Notes: a model not told the origin generated them from the sequence alone. 64,000 nt of DNA from Micropterus salmoides (GCF_014851395.1 NW_024044348.1:24057890-24121889); one strand, 5' to 3'; positions 33,950 through 47,033 are shown, counted from the stretch's first letter. Numbers and translations: made by a program.

Positions 33950-36540
33950 ATTGCCATTTCTAACTCTATGAGGTTGCATCATCAATCATCAGGAAAAGCA
34001 ACAAGCAGTATAAATGTATAAATTAGACATTATGTGTGCCTGAATTACTGCATGTTTTCTACACTTTCAGTTATTGTACATAAGATGTACTATAAAAGAG
34101 GCTGCCTTACTCTTAGTACACTGTATTTTGCACAAAGATAACTTTGTATAGGTGATTTAAATCTAAAGAAGCAAACGTCTATTGTTTCTGCTGTTTGCCA
34201 GAGGACGTAAAGGAATATTATCTACCGGGCAGTTTTAGGGACTCACTAAAGCTTCCCTCTGATACACAGAAGTGGTTTGTAATGGAGTAACAGATAAACT
34301 GGGATAATGGTTAAAAATGCATCTGTCATTATTCCTTGTGCCTTCCTTGCTTTATTATAATGTCAAGGGAAAGCAGAGACTTTGTTCAGGTAATTAATTT
34401 GTAAGGATGTAACATCTGTATCATTGATTCTTCAGAAATTGCCCCAATAAAAATTGAAGAATGATGATACTACACGTATTATTATGATTATCTTCCTTTA
34501 TACTGTGAGTAAACAGTATAACGTTTTTTTTGTGTTCTCTAGTGCCTATTTGGGGTTTAGTGATGTTAAATCTCCAAGTAAAGATGCATACATGCCAAAT
34601 CCTACAGTTGCCTGTTCATTTGGAAGTAAACATAGCATAAGAAAAAAAATATGTATATGACCCTACTTCCTTCACAAGTGAATAGACAGACTTGCACTCA
34701 CATGAAATTAAATGTGTGAAATTGCCAATCACTGACAACAAAGGCTGTTATGTTATGTATGTGGAGGAACTAAAACATTTGCTCAGGACACTACAAGATG
34801 ACAAATCTGGCCAAAGACCAAACAAAAAATAAATTCCCTATAAGAAATGACTGTAAGGGCCTGCAACTAACCAACATCTTTTTCACGACTGTAAATATAT
34901 ACGACTGTAAATACTGTCAATGTCAAATCAACATCCCAACATGTCTACCAGTCTTATACTAAAATGTCCTCATTATGTCATATGAAAGGTAGCTACAAAT
35001 GCTGCATATCACATAATTTTTTTGTCTGCCAGCTGTAAATATGCTTACACAATGCAAAAAAGCATGATTGGAGTGACATAATTGAGATAAGACTGCTTTG
35101 TCCTGATATATCACTGATCCACTGATCCAGTGTGACATCAATCAAAACAACAATGGAAGTGGACAGCCAGATTTTGCTGACTCTACCTCACCACTCCAAA
35201 ATGTTGCTGTCTGTGGATATTGGCATGTGTGCACACCAAAGAACTTATTAAAGACCCAAGTCAGTGTTTCTGATACATTAATTTACACGCTGTCCCTGGA
35301 TTTTCAGCTCCAGTGCCATCCCTTGTGTATAATATAACCTTATTTATCACTATTTTCCAGTGTCATTCTGTCACTCAAGCAACTCTGTCGCAGTGGGAGC
35401 TCCATTGTTTCCTGTTCCACTCGGTTAAAAGCTGCTGCTGATACTAACTCAACACTTCCTGCATGTGCTTTACAATAAATCTGAACGCAGCGGTAGGCCT
35501 TGTGGAACCTCTTTGGAAAATGTCATCAATGCTGTTGAGGTTAGCTAAGGTTGGGAGGTCAGTTTGAAACACTGAAAGGACAAAAAAGCTAAGCATTGAG
35601 GACTGGTGTTACATTTTATGAACAACATTACATTTTTAACTGCTGTAAATAAAATAAGAAATAAGAATCCCACAGGAGCTATGCAACAGAGCAGTTGTAT
35701 AGAAAAATGCCCTTACACACAGCTGAAGTGGTAAGATTAACAGACAGCATGGGCTCTGATAATGGTTGCTCACAGTAGCTCAGCACTGTTTGCAAGGTTT
35801 ATATCCCTCCACAATACCAGTAAACCTACATGATGAGCTCTAACAATAATAACTCCAAAAGCCTGTTGTTTTCAAGCTGAATCTGTAAGGTCACATGACC
35901 AGATAATCTTGACTGATGGCCAAGCCTCTGATTAAAATTTCTCCTTAGATGACAAAATATGATGTAAATACTGGTGTAAAGCCCAATAATCCTGTTAAGA
36001 GGTGTCAAGCCCTGTTTGTCAAGGGCAGATGTCTTGCAGTTTTTTGTTCCCTGGAAGTTAATGAGCTACACTTTGTATCTGAGACTAAATGTGGCTCATT
36101 AACTATCTAGGAGGAACAAATACCTGAAGGACGCCAGTACTGCAGTTTGACTCATTCAGTAAGCAAAACATAAAACCGCAGTTAAACGATGAGCAGCAAA
36201 AGCAAAATAAACTAACATTACATCAACATCTTATTACCTTCAATTTCGTCTAGTATCTGTCTTTAACCCAGCCCCGGAGACTCCAGAGGCATGTACTATG
36301 AAGGGAGTTTAATCTACTCAGACTTAACTCTGGGTTATGAAGGACAGACAGGTTTTGCAAACTGACTGCCTAGATTGGTGTTGAACAGTACTATGACGGT
36401 GAAAAAGATGTTGGTTAGTTGCAGGCCCTTCCCTTGTTTATTAAAATATAAGAATAACTTGAAGAAAGCACGATGATAATGTCAAGATGTGAAAAGTGTA
36501 AAGAAATGTTAATGACCAAATCTAACACTGTGGCAACAAA
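33950..36540. other. csmd1 upstream intron, nothing recognised
   Basis: AT-rich with no gene or named repeat that I can support. Confidence 0.5.
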
Positions 36541-36600
36541 GCTAGGGAGGCTTTTACTGGCTCCCCATTAAGTCCAATGCAGTCGGCTTTTACTAAATTC
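36541..36600 (-). repeat. Dispersed repeat, inverted partner of 40320-40375
   Basis: CCCCATTAAGTCCAATGCAG followed by TCGGCTTTTACTAAATTCG is close to the reverse complement of 40335-40372 (CGATTAAAGTCCGACTGCAT, then TGGACTTAATGGG). Both belong to a fish interspersed repeat of unknown class. Confidence 0.6.
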
Positions 36601-36817
36601 GTAAGTAACTTTACAGTGTTCTTGTTGTATATTCTCTATTTTGTCTTACAGATTCTTCTTTTGTTTGTAATATGATTGAGATGTAAAGGTACAACTGGGC
36701 CATTGTAGGTTTAAAATAATATGGAGCCTGGGGTAAGGGGTGATTAGATTATTTAAAAAATAAATAAATAAATGCAAGTAAAAAACTTTCATCGCTTCAC
36801 TTTGCAAGGCTGCGACA

Positions 36818-36840
36818 TCATACCACAGACGGTGGTATGA
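36818..36840. repeat. Short hairpin
   Basis: TCATACCAC, 5-base loop AGACG, GTGGTATGA: a perfect 9-bp stem immediately beside the first copy of the 44-bp direct repeat. Confidence 0.7.
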
Positions 36841-36882
36841 TCATTTCTTGTAAATTTACCAATTTCACCTCAGAAATTCTGA
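36839..36882 (+). repeat. 44-bp direct repeat, copy 1
   Basis: Identical over 44 bases to 37087-37130; begins GATCATTTCTTGTAAATTTA and ends CACCTCAGAAATTCTGA. The copies lie 248 bp apart. Confidence 0.9.
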
Positions 36883-37086
36883 TTATAGTTCTCATCATGA
36901 ACACTCATCATGCTACTTCTATTATGCCTGCAGTGGATATTCAAATTATACTTCACAATCGGATTTAGCAATAAGGAAATATTTGTGATTTAAGCCTACA
37001 ATCACCATATCATTATATGCATCGGGACATTACAGAGATTGACGTGAATTGGGCCTGTTCAGAAGAAAGCGTAGGCTAGTGATCTG

Positions 37087-37130
37087 GATCATTTCTTGTA
37101 AATTTACCAATTTCACCTCAGAAATTCTGA
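37087..37130 (+). repeat. 44-bp direct repeat, copy 2
   Basis: Identical to copy 1. Flanks differ (GATCTG before, GATTTTTTTC after). Confidence 0.9.
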
Positions 37131-38530
37131 GATTTTTTTCTCAGATTATTACCCCCTTCACATAATCCATATTTACATTTAAATATGTGAAAACAATTAG
37201 GATAATTCAATAACACACATGGGCTAAATCTCAAGAAATGACCCGTTAATAAATCAAGATCTACTCCCTAAAGCACCTAGGTGGTAGGCTGCTTATATGA
37301 ATGTTAGAATAATAAAAAAAACAATCATTTCATTCTAACAATCATTTCTACTGCAACCCCAGTGGGAAGCGCATGTGACAACAGTCAGGGTGAAATATAG
37401 AAATATTCTATCAAGTGGTATGTATTAATAGTTCTTGAACATGAACATCATGAACACTGAATACAGATGTGGTGTGTAGCCTACACTCACTACACACATA
37501 ACAGCCTATTCATGTGTATAGAGTAACGTCAAATTAACCACGGAAATCACCTGATCCGAGCAGTTTAGGGATGCAGTGTAAATTACCTCAGGTAAAACTT
37601 TTGTAGTATGGGTTGATCGGGAAGTTACACCTGACGTTACAGAGTTGTTCCTGAAGTTACCTGGATAAGCCACGTAGCAAAGGCTATGGGTTAATTCAGT
37701 TCAAGACATCATCTGAATTAAAGATTAAATGCTTAAACCTGCAGTGTGGAACTTTTGTATCCCCTTTCTGGCAGTGGGAGTAATTAAATAAACCCTGTTG
37801 ACGTCTGCTTATGACATGCCAACATGTGAGCTTGACCCAGGCTCATGTTCAGAAATAGTTACAAAAATACAGAGAAATTTCCACAATTCCAAGACAATAA
37901 TCCATTATTCAGGTAGAGTAAACATAATAGCTACATAGCCTACTCCAAATATTTTACAAATACCAAACTGTCGAAGAGCGGCAAGGCAACATCTGTGTCT
38001 GCACTCAGTCTCTAGTCTTCTCTCAGCACGTTACCTGGCGGTGGCTTAATCAGCATTATGTAAACTTGTTTGGCAAGGGCTTGAATGTTATGGACGTTCA
38101 CTTATATGTTAAAGTCCTGCAATCCATCTTGAACATATTAGGCTACATGTTTTTCTGGTGTAGTTTGTTTTCATTGGATAACCCTGCAGAAAATTACTCT
38201 GAAAATGCACCTCCTTGAATCCTAAATGTTTAGGATTTGTTATGAAAAGAGGAAACCACGTTACATTTACAGTTTTTAAGAAAGTTTCAGTTTAAACAAC
38301 CAGTGGTAAGAATCAGCCTTTGGGTTTACCTGTTAAATTAGAGTGAAATGAAACTATTGCTGATGTGTTTGTGGACCCTCTGGAGCACCTTTGAGGACCT
38401 GCTTCCAAAATGAACCATAATATTTTGCTTTCAAATCAAATGACTTTGCAGGAAAACGCAAACTTGCATTTTTGTCTTCAATAAAATAACAAGCCAGGGG
38501 CCAATAACACAACCAGATATTAGCCATGGT
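37131..38530. other. csmd1 upstream intron, nothing recognised
   Basis: AT-rich with no supported gene or named repeat. Confidence 0.5.
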
Positions 38531-38534
38531 TCCT

Positions 38535-38660
38535 GTCCAACACCTCTTAGAGAGTTAATACAGCCGTGTTTGTGAGAGAGACACCCGGGTTCAATTCCCA
38601 CTGGTTGTGGAGCAATCCCTAGTTGCTCCAGCGGCGTGCAACCTTTGACATACACAGCAA
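38535..38660 (+). repeat. Probable tRNA-derived SINE fragment
   Basis: ACCCGGGTTCAATTCCCACT contains a good B box (GGGTTCAATTCC) within short pairing arms. The upstream TTAATACAGCCG is a poor A box. An A-rich AAATAAATAAATGTAAATG tail ends the block near 38675. Confidence 0.5.
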
Positions 38661-38815
38661 AATAAATAAATGTAAATGTGATAATATAGATGGCAACACT
38701 CACAGGTTCATGCAGAGCACTCATCAGAACTCACTCATCTAAGACATGGGACATAAAATTAAAATATATTGTTTTGTTGCTTTGAGTCTTGCTCTGCTTT
38801 GTATTGCTCCACAAA

Positions 38816-38837
38816 TGTGTGTGTGTGTGTGTGTGTG
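38816..38837 (+). repeat. (TG)n microsatellite
   Basis: Short dinucleotide run of about 22 bases. Confidence 0.9.
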
Positions 38838-39055
38838 AGACCACATAGCTTATCCCCAGCTTTCCTGTTCTTTTTGCCCGCCTGTGTATGTGTGTTCCTC
38901 TGTGGGTGTTAACCATAAAAACAATGTAAGCCCTGTTAAACCTCCCCATATTTCAACTCTAACACTCTCATCTCAGCTCAATTTGTGTGTTTCAATTGTG
39001 TGTGGGAGAGAGATAAAGCAAGAGACAGAAAGTTCATGTTAGACATGTGTACACC

Positions 39056-39057
<2 letters not shown>

Positions 39058-39121
<64 letters not shown>

Positions 39122-39126
39122 GTGTG
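39058..39126 (+). repeat. (GT)n microsatellite, left arm of opposed pair
   Basis: About 69 bases of GT with one slip (TTG at 39120-39122), 139 bases before a complementary (CA)n run. Confidence 0.97.
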
Positions 39127-39264
39127 CGAGAGATAAAAGTATGTCTGTTGATGTTTGCGTATTTGAATCAGTGTGGGTTTGTGGGCGTTTCATGTATTCT
39201 GGATCAATACATGTTGTGTTTGGGGAAATAAACAGCACCTTCAGGGCTTTCTGTGGTATAGCTG

Positions 39265-39265
<1 letters not shown>

Positions 39266-39311
<46 letters not shown>
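39266..39311 (+). repeat. (CA)n microsatellite, right arm of opposed pair
   Basis: About 46 bases of AC, complementary to the run at 39058-39126. Confidence 0.97.
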
Positions 39312-39314
<3 letters not shown>

Positions 39315-40319
39315 CATACACTAAGTCTTCTGTGCTTAAGTGCTTCATACATGCAACATATGCATGATAAATGGGGAGTGTGTAGATATCTGTAAATCTT
39401 TGTGCATGTGTATATGTGTATCTGAGATGAGCCCACTGTCTTCACAGTGTGTTTTAGATGCGATTACCTAAAGTACAACATATACTGATGTACATCAGTG
39501 TATGTGTGTGTTCCACAGCCAATACAGATCGACCTTGTGTCTCAGATTTTCAAATGAAATTTTTGCAGGGTATTGTATTGCAACACAAAAACAACAGAAA
39601 TATGCCTGAAAGCACAACCACTCAAATGTGCACACTTATGATATGTTTTCATGTTTTCATGAGAGGAGTTGTCACAGTACTTTGAAGACTCTGAAGACTG
39701 TAAAGATCTTCTTTGAGTCTCATCATATTGAAAACAAATATGGTTCATATACAACTCATTCCAAACTCTCTCTCTCCAGGTGCACAGTTTAATAATTGAG
39801 ATAGTTTAAGATCGTAGCATTGAAGAATCATATAGTTAAATGTCACTTTTAGTGTATCAGCTTCATTAATGCATGTTCCACAGGCCTTGTAGCGGGAGAT
39901 AAAAAGCCTTAACAGATAAAATACTTAATAGGTACAATAGTCATGGATCATATAGTTAATTACAGTGTATGCAAATGCACAGATAAGAACACTGGCAGCG
40001 CTGTATGATTACAGTACAAATATGGCAATAAAGTCTATGGGTGGCTCCCATAAAAAACTACTAAAAAAAACAACACAACATGGAGAAAGTGTAGTAAATG
40101 TACTCCATATGTGTGTCTATTCTATAATATAGTATACTATAAAAATGACTGTGATTTTGCCCTTTGGCTTTTAAAGGAGACATAACTTTATAGCACACAC
40201 TGACAACTAATCACCAACTACTAACAACAACTGCGTACAAACCACATGAACATCACTCTCAAGCAGCAACCTCGGGTCTGAAAAGTGAAGCCAATACGGA
40301 AGTGCCTCAAACCTGCATT

Positions 40320-40375
40320 CTTTCCGCCAGCAGGGGGCGATTAAAGTCCGACTGCATTGGACTTAATGGGAAAAT
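40320..40375 (+). repeat. Dispersed repeat, partner of 36541-36600
   Basis: TTTCCGCCAGCAGGGGGCGA, then TTAAAGTCCGACTGCATTGG and ACTTAATGGG. The CCAGCAGGGGGCGA motif recurs in fish interspersed repeats; it also resembles a CTCF-type core, though that is only similarity. Confidence 0.55.
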
Positions 40376-40480
40376 GGCCCTACTTCTCACACGCAGCACG
40401 CCTCCCAATTTTCACGGGAGACTCCTGTATTTCATTGTACTCTCACGGGTCACATTTCTCCCGTATTATGACAAGTCACT

Positions 40481-40511
40481 ACAGTCTCTCTCTCTCTCCC
40501 TCTCTCTCTCG
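40481..40511 (+). repeat. (CT)n microsatellite
   Basis: About 30 bases of CT with CCC interruption. Confidence 0.9.
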
Positions 40512-40689
40512 GACGAGTAGCATGGATGTAACTCAGAAGAGAGCTGGCGGTCTGGTGGATTTCAGGTGGAAGAATGGGAATCTGAGAGCAGATGATAGCA
40601 AGATAGAGGAGGAAGAGAGCCACATGTTTAATAATGGCTTTTGTGGAGCATTTTCGTTCACCACGGCTCCGTCTACAGCTGCTCTAGAG

Positions 40690-40940
40690 AGACGTCAGAG
40701 TCTCATCAATTTCAGACTGAGGTCGCATTTAAAAAGATCCGATCTGTATCGGAGTTGGGCCACTTCCATATGTGGTCTAAATCCAATACACTTTTTAAAT
40801 GCGACCTGGAAAAGATTGGATTCCATGTGAGTTGGCCTGGTCACACCATTATAAAAAGAATAGATCTCAGTCACATATGGGCAAAAAAATTGTATTTGGG
40901 TCACTTTGGCCTGCAGTCTGAACGCAGCATAAGGAGTTTT
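40690..40940. repeat. Possible interspersed repeat with internal inversions
   Basis: GGTCGCATTTAAAAAGATCC and CACTTTTTAAATGCGACCTG are inverted copies about 60 bases apart (GGTCGCATTTAAAAA against TTTTTAAATGCGACC), with TTTGGCCTGCAGTCTGAACG at the right edge. The pattern suggests a folded mobile element. A + strand open frame (40357-40830) covers it but has no domain I recognise. Confidence 0.5.
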
Positions 40941-41791
40941 TAGCAGACTTAAAAAGACAACGGTCAATATGCCAAACTTGGAGCTTCAAAACGTCCACAA
41001 ACCAATGGGTGACAGGAATCACCAGCAGCCTTCAGAGTTGGTTATTCCGAGACCACACTGCTCCTTCTTACACCGAACCTAACTACAGTGCTGTAAACTG
41101 ACTGAGCAACCAAATGACCATCAACTGAGCAGTGCCACATGTTGAACATTGACTGGTGTTGCCATCCCACTCTAGCTACTAACTGCAGATGTGTCATCAT
41201 TTCATTTAACTGCTCTGTACAATTTGTCATGACTTACTGACAGGTTATTGATTGACTCTTTCATATGATTATTGTTATATCATAGACTTACAAATAGGCT
41301 ACTACAAATCTCTAAGCAGAGCAGCTGTAATACACTCAAGTCTGCAATACTGTGCATGTAAAGCCAATCACCTGAAAAACATTTGCAGTAAACTCCTGCG
41401 ACTCTGACTGGATTATACAACCTCACACACACTGGATTACAAAGATTAACACCTATGCTGCGAACACACACACACACGCCATCAGACACAGAGAAAGATA
41501 AACTATACAACATTTAAGTTAAATGGTAATATATATTATAGTTCATTATCTAGCAGAGTATGTGACTATTAATCACCTCCACACAGGCATGGCTATGTGC
41601 GCGAATTTAATTTCATAAAACAAAAGATCACTGTGTATCAGTATATAAACAGTGTGTTTCTGTGTGTATACATAGGTGTGTACAATTTAACAATATGAAA
41701 TTAAAAGTGTGTGCATGTGTGCAACCTTAAAACAAGGACTCATCATATTAGGGTATTTGTGCAGCTGTATTTCCGTACATACACTTCTGCT

Positions 41792-41813
41792 TGTGTGTGT
41801 GTGTGTGTGTGTG
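41792..41813 (+). repeat. (GT)n microsatellite
   Basis: About 22 bases of GT, 220 bases before a longer complementary (CA)n run. Confidence 0.93.
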
Positions 41814-42030
41814 CAGAGAGGTGTGTATCTTGCAGCATATCATCTCAGTAGATTGATGATGTGAGCCTGAACCGTGCAACTACCCGACGTTGAATGCACC
41901 TTGGTTTTACAGTATTTTACAGCTTTTTCTAACATTTTACAATGATTCTATTTAAATAGTGTTCAGTCCAGAGAAAACCATTTCTATGCTTGGAGAAACT
42001 CATATCCTGTTTCTCACATGCATACCTGTG

Positions 42031-42033
<3 letters not shown>

Positions 42034-42092
<59 letters not shown>
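42034..42092 (+). repeat. (CA)n microsatellite
   Basis: About 59 bases of AC; a second short AC run follows at 42221-42239. Confidence 0.97.
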
Positions 42093-42094
<2 letters not shown>

Positions 42095-42239
42095 TAGTTA
42101 AATGGAATAAGTCTGACAGTGTGACAAGCCATAGTGGGCTAAATGACAGACACAATCACTCACTCTATAACACTACGACACACAGACACACATGCAAAGA
42201 GACAGGGACACATATGCAGAACACACACACACACACACA

Positions 42240-44770
42240 TCATATCTTTCAATCTCTCTCTCTTTCTCTGTCTCATACACACGAATAAAAACATTCATTG
42301 ATTCATAACCATTTTGTTCCATCCATCCACCCTTCAGCAGAGGGTGAAGGACAGCTGAGAATGGGTGAAAAAAAGGACAGATAGAAGGACTGCAAAAACA
42401 TGAAGCAGAAAATCGGGAAAATGATGCTGTTATAATACACACCAAGAAAAATAGTGCATAAAAATATGAAATCAAGAAGCTGAGAATGAGAACGACAGGA
42501 AGATAACGTAAAATAGAAAATGAAAGGGCAGTGGAAGAAACCTTTAAGGAATAGAGGGAGCGCAGGGATAGAGGCGAGTGCAATGGAGAGAAACTTTTGA
42601 TGTTCTTGTGTGAAGCATGTCATGTAAAAAAAAAAAAAGCAACAGGGGGAGAATAATTACAAGGATCTCAGAAAAACCACCAGCTTTCACGCTCATCCAA
42701 ACAATACACATGCACCCACATGTGACTAGAAAACAACCAAACTGAAAACATTAAAATCAGCTGCGCCTGTTGCCCACACAAGAACAGACTGTCCTTTATC
42801 TTCTTCTGCAGATTACATTTCTGACAAAGTCATGACAGAGACAGAAAATGAAAAAGTAGCCGTACTAATATTAATACTAATAATAATAGTGACAATAGCT
42901 GACATACAAAATCACTGGGAACGGTAGCCTGCTAATGTCCTCTTGCTATGATTCTATAACAATGTATGTCTCTGCAGAATACAGGAGGTGTTTTGCAATA
43001 AGCTTTCCACCAGCTATGAAAAAGAAAACAGTAAGAGAAAATAATAAAATTCAGAAAGACTGTGGAGTAAAAAAAATTGCTAGAATTTATTAAATATGGA
43101 CTGTTTTTTAAATTTTTTGTTGGATCTTCTTTGTAAAGGACACCCGTAAAATCAGACTACTATACATTATTAAATTGGGTTTCGGCGTGTATTTCTATGT
43201 AAGCACCTGAACTTTTACACCCTAAGGTGTAGTTAAGTGCCACTACAACATCAACACCTGATGATTTTTCCATTGTGAGAATGTGGGTATTTATGTGTCA
43301 GGAGTGAAAGCAAATGAATGGAATTAATCAAAATTATAAATTAGTGGATTTAAAAAGCACACATAAGCACTTAATCAAAACCTGGACAACCACTAACTAG
43401 CAAAATGCTGTTTCATTTGGAAATATATGGAGTGGAACTAAGTTGAAGGGAAATATGTAGGGAAATAAAACAAAATGAGAGTTTGCTGATGATACCATGC
43501 TGACCTGAATCATGTATTTTGTTTCAGTTGAATTCAACTTGGCTCCTTTTTATTTGTCGCTCCCAAAATATTGTTAATGTATAAATTGAGCCTGTTTGGC
43601 ATGAACATTTTTCAGCTTCTGAAGGGTGGCATGACAGAAAACATTGTGTGAGACAAGAATTCACCATGCTAGCACACGTCAAATAGACTTCTATCTTCCC
43701 TCAAATTAAAACAATGAGTGCACCTCAGTTTTGATAGATATGTGTGTGTTGCTTCAGTTTTAAGGGACTATTTAGACTATTTCCAATGTGGGGGAGGTCG
43801 GGGTCGAAGTGTAAAAGCAACACAAAATTTGCATTTCTCAAATTATTTAGGCTGCAGTGCCAGTTTTCATACTTTATGTTTGGTGGCCACTGGACCCTGA
43901 TATGTAGGTGGAAAGGTGAAATTTTACCCCTAAGCATCTGCTGTTGGCATGTGCTGTTGACAACTGAATCACCCGGATTAGACCAGGCACACACACACGC
44001 CTTTTTCACGAGCCAGTCATCACTGATAATTTTTGGTTTGTCTCTTCACTCCTTGGATACAGAGGGAGCTCCGTTTTCACAAATTTTGCATATTTGTGTG
44101 CGTCATTGAGTCTCAGTGCAAAACTGCAATTTGAGGGTCAGCAGCTGGTGTTTTTGTCCTTCTGTGTGTTTGTGGTTTCAATATTATATGTTTTTATAAG
44201 ACCATTTAAAGCTAACAGTATATATGGGATTGGATTGAATGAGTCTGCCTGAGAATGTATAAGGCCAGAAGTCCTACTGTCTCTTCTAAGGACTTCCCTG
44301 TATGAAATGAAAAACTGAACCATTCCCATTCCCATACATCTTTTTCACTGGTTCTCCCCAAGAGTCACATTTTAACTCTTCCTGTGATCCAAAGCTGTTT
44401 TTGTGGCCTTTTTGAAGGTTACTCCAGTAAAATGTAGTCTGTGCCAGGGAATGTGTATTTCATTTGATTTGTAGCTTTGTTTTTCCACTGCTGATTATAT
44501 TTCAGCCAGACTAACCAGCAGCCCTGCCGCAACAATGGCTCACTAGATTGCAAATCACATACAATTCATTGTGTACCTAAGGTAAATAGTTAAGGTGAAT
44601 CCAAAAGCCTGGTGGCACTGACAGTGCTGTTTTTAATCATATCTGTCTGTTGTTGAATTAGTCCAGAAGCACTTCAGTACAACCAGAGCAGCCCTGTGAC
44701 ATTGCCACTAAGCACAGTGCACAGGTTGAAAAATCCTCATCCCATTTTTCTGTTAATTAAATTTCATAGC
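42240..44770. other. csmd1 upstream intron, nothing recognised
   Basis: No supported gene. Open frames at 42173-42623 and 43718-44109 lack domains or splice-flanked CUB/Sushi patterns. Confidence 0.5.
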
Positions 44771-44773
44771 CAA

Positions 44774-44850
44774 GGGTCAGTAGCTCAGTGGGCAATGTCG
44801 TCAGTCACCGGACCTTGTTAGAGTGACTGAAATGTGTCTCATTTCTGTCA
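44774..44850 (+). repeat. Possible tRNA-derived SINE head
   Basis: GGTCAGTAGCTCAGTGGGCA holds a near-perfect polymerase III A box (TAGCTCAGTGG). The expected B box is not found in the next 60 bases, so the copy is probably truncated. Confidence 0.4.
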
Positions 44851-45124
44851 AGGGAATGTAACTAATTCATTTGTCACCAGGTCACAGCAGCCAGAAGATA
44901 TCACCAGGCAGTGTAATTCACAGCAGGGAAATTGTCACAGTAAAGAAAAAAACAGACTAAAGAAATGCTTACGATTACATGACTTATCAGCTGCAACAAA
45001 ACTTGTACTACCATTTGGCAGGTGGCTTTTGAATTTAATTCCCCTAAACTTCTGTAACTGGATGAAAAAATTGACAGACAAAATGTAAGGAGTTAACAGT
45101 GTTGGGGCCACAAGGTATTGCAAT

Positions 45125-45240
45125 TAGGTATGGCTGGGTATTGTTTAAAGGTTTATGATGCCAGTACCAAAACCAGTACCCTTAAAGATCTACCAATACC
45201 AAAAGAGTACTTCATTCGATACCTTGGGTAAAAAGCCACC
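45125..45240 (+). repeat. Possible interspersed repeat (GGTACC-like motifs)
   Basis: GGTATGGCTGGGTATTGTTT, then ATGCCAGTACCAAAACCAGT and ACCAATACC, ending with TTCGATACCTTGGGTA. The repeated CAGTACC/GGTA motifs match a type of fish interspersed repeat I recall, class unknown. Confidence 0.4.
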
Positions 45241-45479
45241 TGTTGAAGCCACAGTAGTTGATTGGTATTATAATTTTTATTGTTGTTATGGATAAGTAAG
45301 GTGATCTATTTTCTTTTTTTACTGTTTGAAATAACTGTTAATAAAAATAATGGACAATTGTATTAGATCGCTCCTCATCCTAAATAGGTCATCAACACGT
45401 CATCAGAGGGCAACAGCTTGGGAGGGGTTTTTTTTGTATTCGAATAGGAGAGGAGTAGTTAAATAGTTTAGTGACCACT

Positions 45480-47030
45480 GAGAGCTGTGGAAAAAGAATT
45501 TAAGTTTTTGATCTGTTTGTTGAAATTGCCAATTTTGTTAAATTTGGATCGATAAATCTTGAAGAACTGAATTGAAAGATCTCCGTGAGTGTTTTTGCCT
45601 TTAGTTGTGAGTCGCAAACCTACTCCAAAAAGACAACAATAAGAAGTTGAAAACGAGTAAGGGGTTGGTATAAACAAGTCAATAAACTACTCTAAAGACT
45701 CTAAAGAAGCAAGCAAAGGAAAAGAAAGCCAGCACATCCAGCCAATCACACTGACTACATCTGATATTAGCAGCCGGAGGCTCTGTGAGTAAAATCAGCT
45801 GATGCGCTGCTGCGCCACAAAAGCTTTGAATTGATATAATGGAACGCAGTGATCGGTCGGGGTCAAGTGATGTGATTTGCAAATAATGTATAATATGCTA
45901 GATGCAGACTTAAAACATGTGTCATTATCTATGCCTGAAAATTATTTTTCCTTGGCTAATTGTTCCTTGTATAATAATTATAGTTAATAATTCCCAAACA
46001 TGCAAAAGCTTCTGCACTGTTTGTAGGAGCAAAGAGTATAAATAACATACAAAATGCCCAAAAATCTGAAAAATGGAGACACTCCAAAACTAATCTGTTG
46101 AAAAACACTGGTGGCAAAAGGTGAGAAAAGAGAAAGGTGCTGTTCAACTAAGATCAGGTTTGGGCAAGCTAGGCAGCAGTAACACAGGGGGAAATTAAGT
46201 TCCTGAGCTCTACAAAGCCCTTTAATCCATTGTTTTGGTTCTCTGACCCACATCTGATCAACTTGTTTCCAGCAGCCCATGCAGCTGTTTTAAGCAAAAG
46301 AACTCTAAAAACCCAGTGGAGCCAGATATTTCCCTCAGGAGTTGGTGGAGACCAAAAGGAGAGTGAATATTGGACTTGAAATTAATGTTGATATTATGTG
46401 AATGTGTAAAGTGGCTACTGGCAAACACATGAGCCATAAGAACTTAATCAGATGATATGTCAGTGTTGTCTTCTCAGCTTGTTAAGCTGCCTCCTAGTGG
46501 CAACTTTAATGTAAATGCATAAGTAAGAATGTGATTAATTTTCATAGATGATTAATCAGTAAAATAGTCTTTTGCCAGTTTTGGGGAGCATTAAATACAC
46601 AGTAATGGATTGTTACTTCCCGAAACCTAGGCCTGCAGATAATTCAAAGGAAGGTATTATATCTGCTTTGGACAACTTTGTTATACCTTTATGATCCCTT
46701 GAGCCTCCTTTTGTGTGAAAAGATATCACAGCAGACTGGTAAACGCAAGCATGCAAGCATGTTTAATGTGGCCATATAGGATTTCGCAGTACCAAAGTCT
46801 TTAAAATCTACAGTGAACATAAAACTAACCTTCCTTGGGATTTTGTTTTGGTGTTTGCAGATAAATCACTGCATACTCGATTGACTGTGTTAGGTTCGTG
46901 TGCACCTAGACGGTCTCTAAGTTGTGTTTGTGTGTTTGGCTGGCTGAAGTGCCAACCACTACCGTTATAAGAAGCACACAACACTGTGAAAGGATGTTTA
47001 AACTTTCTTACCCCTTCTTCAGAGGCAGCG
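45480..47030. other. csmd1 upstream intron, nothing recognised
   Basis: AT-rich, with no supported gene or named element. Small minus-strand open frames (45679-46280) have no known domain. Confidence 0.5.
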
Positions 47031-47031
47031 T

Positions 47032-47033
<2 letters not shown>

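Noticed and set aside
40357..40830. Plus-strand 157-codon open frame
   Set aside because: No domain recognised, spans a CT microsatellite and a folded repeat, and overlaps another frame of similar length.
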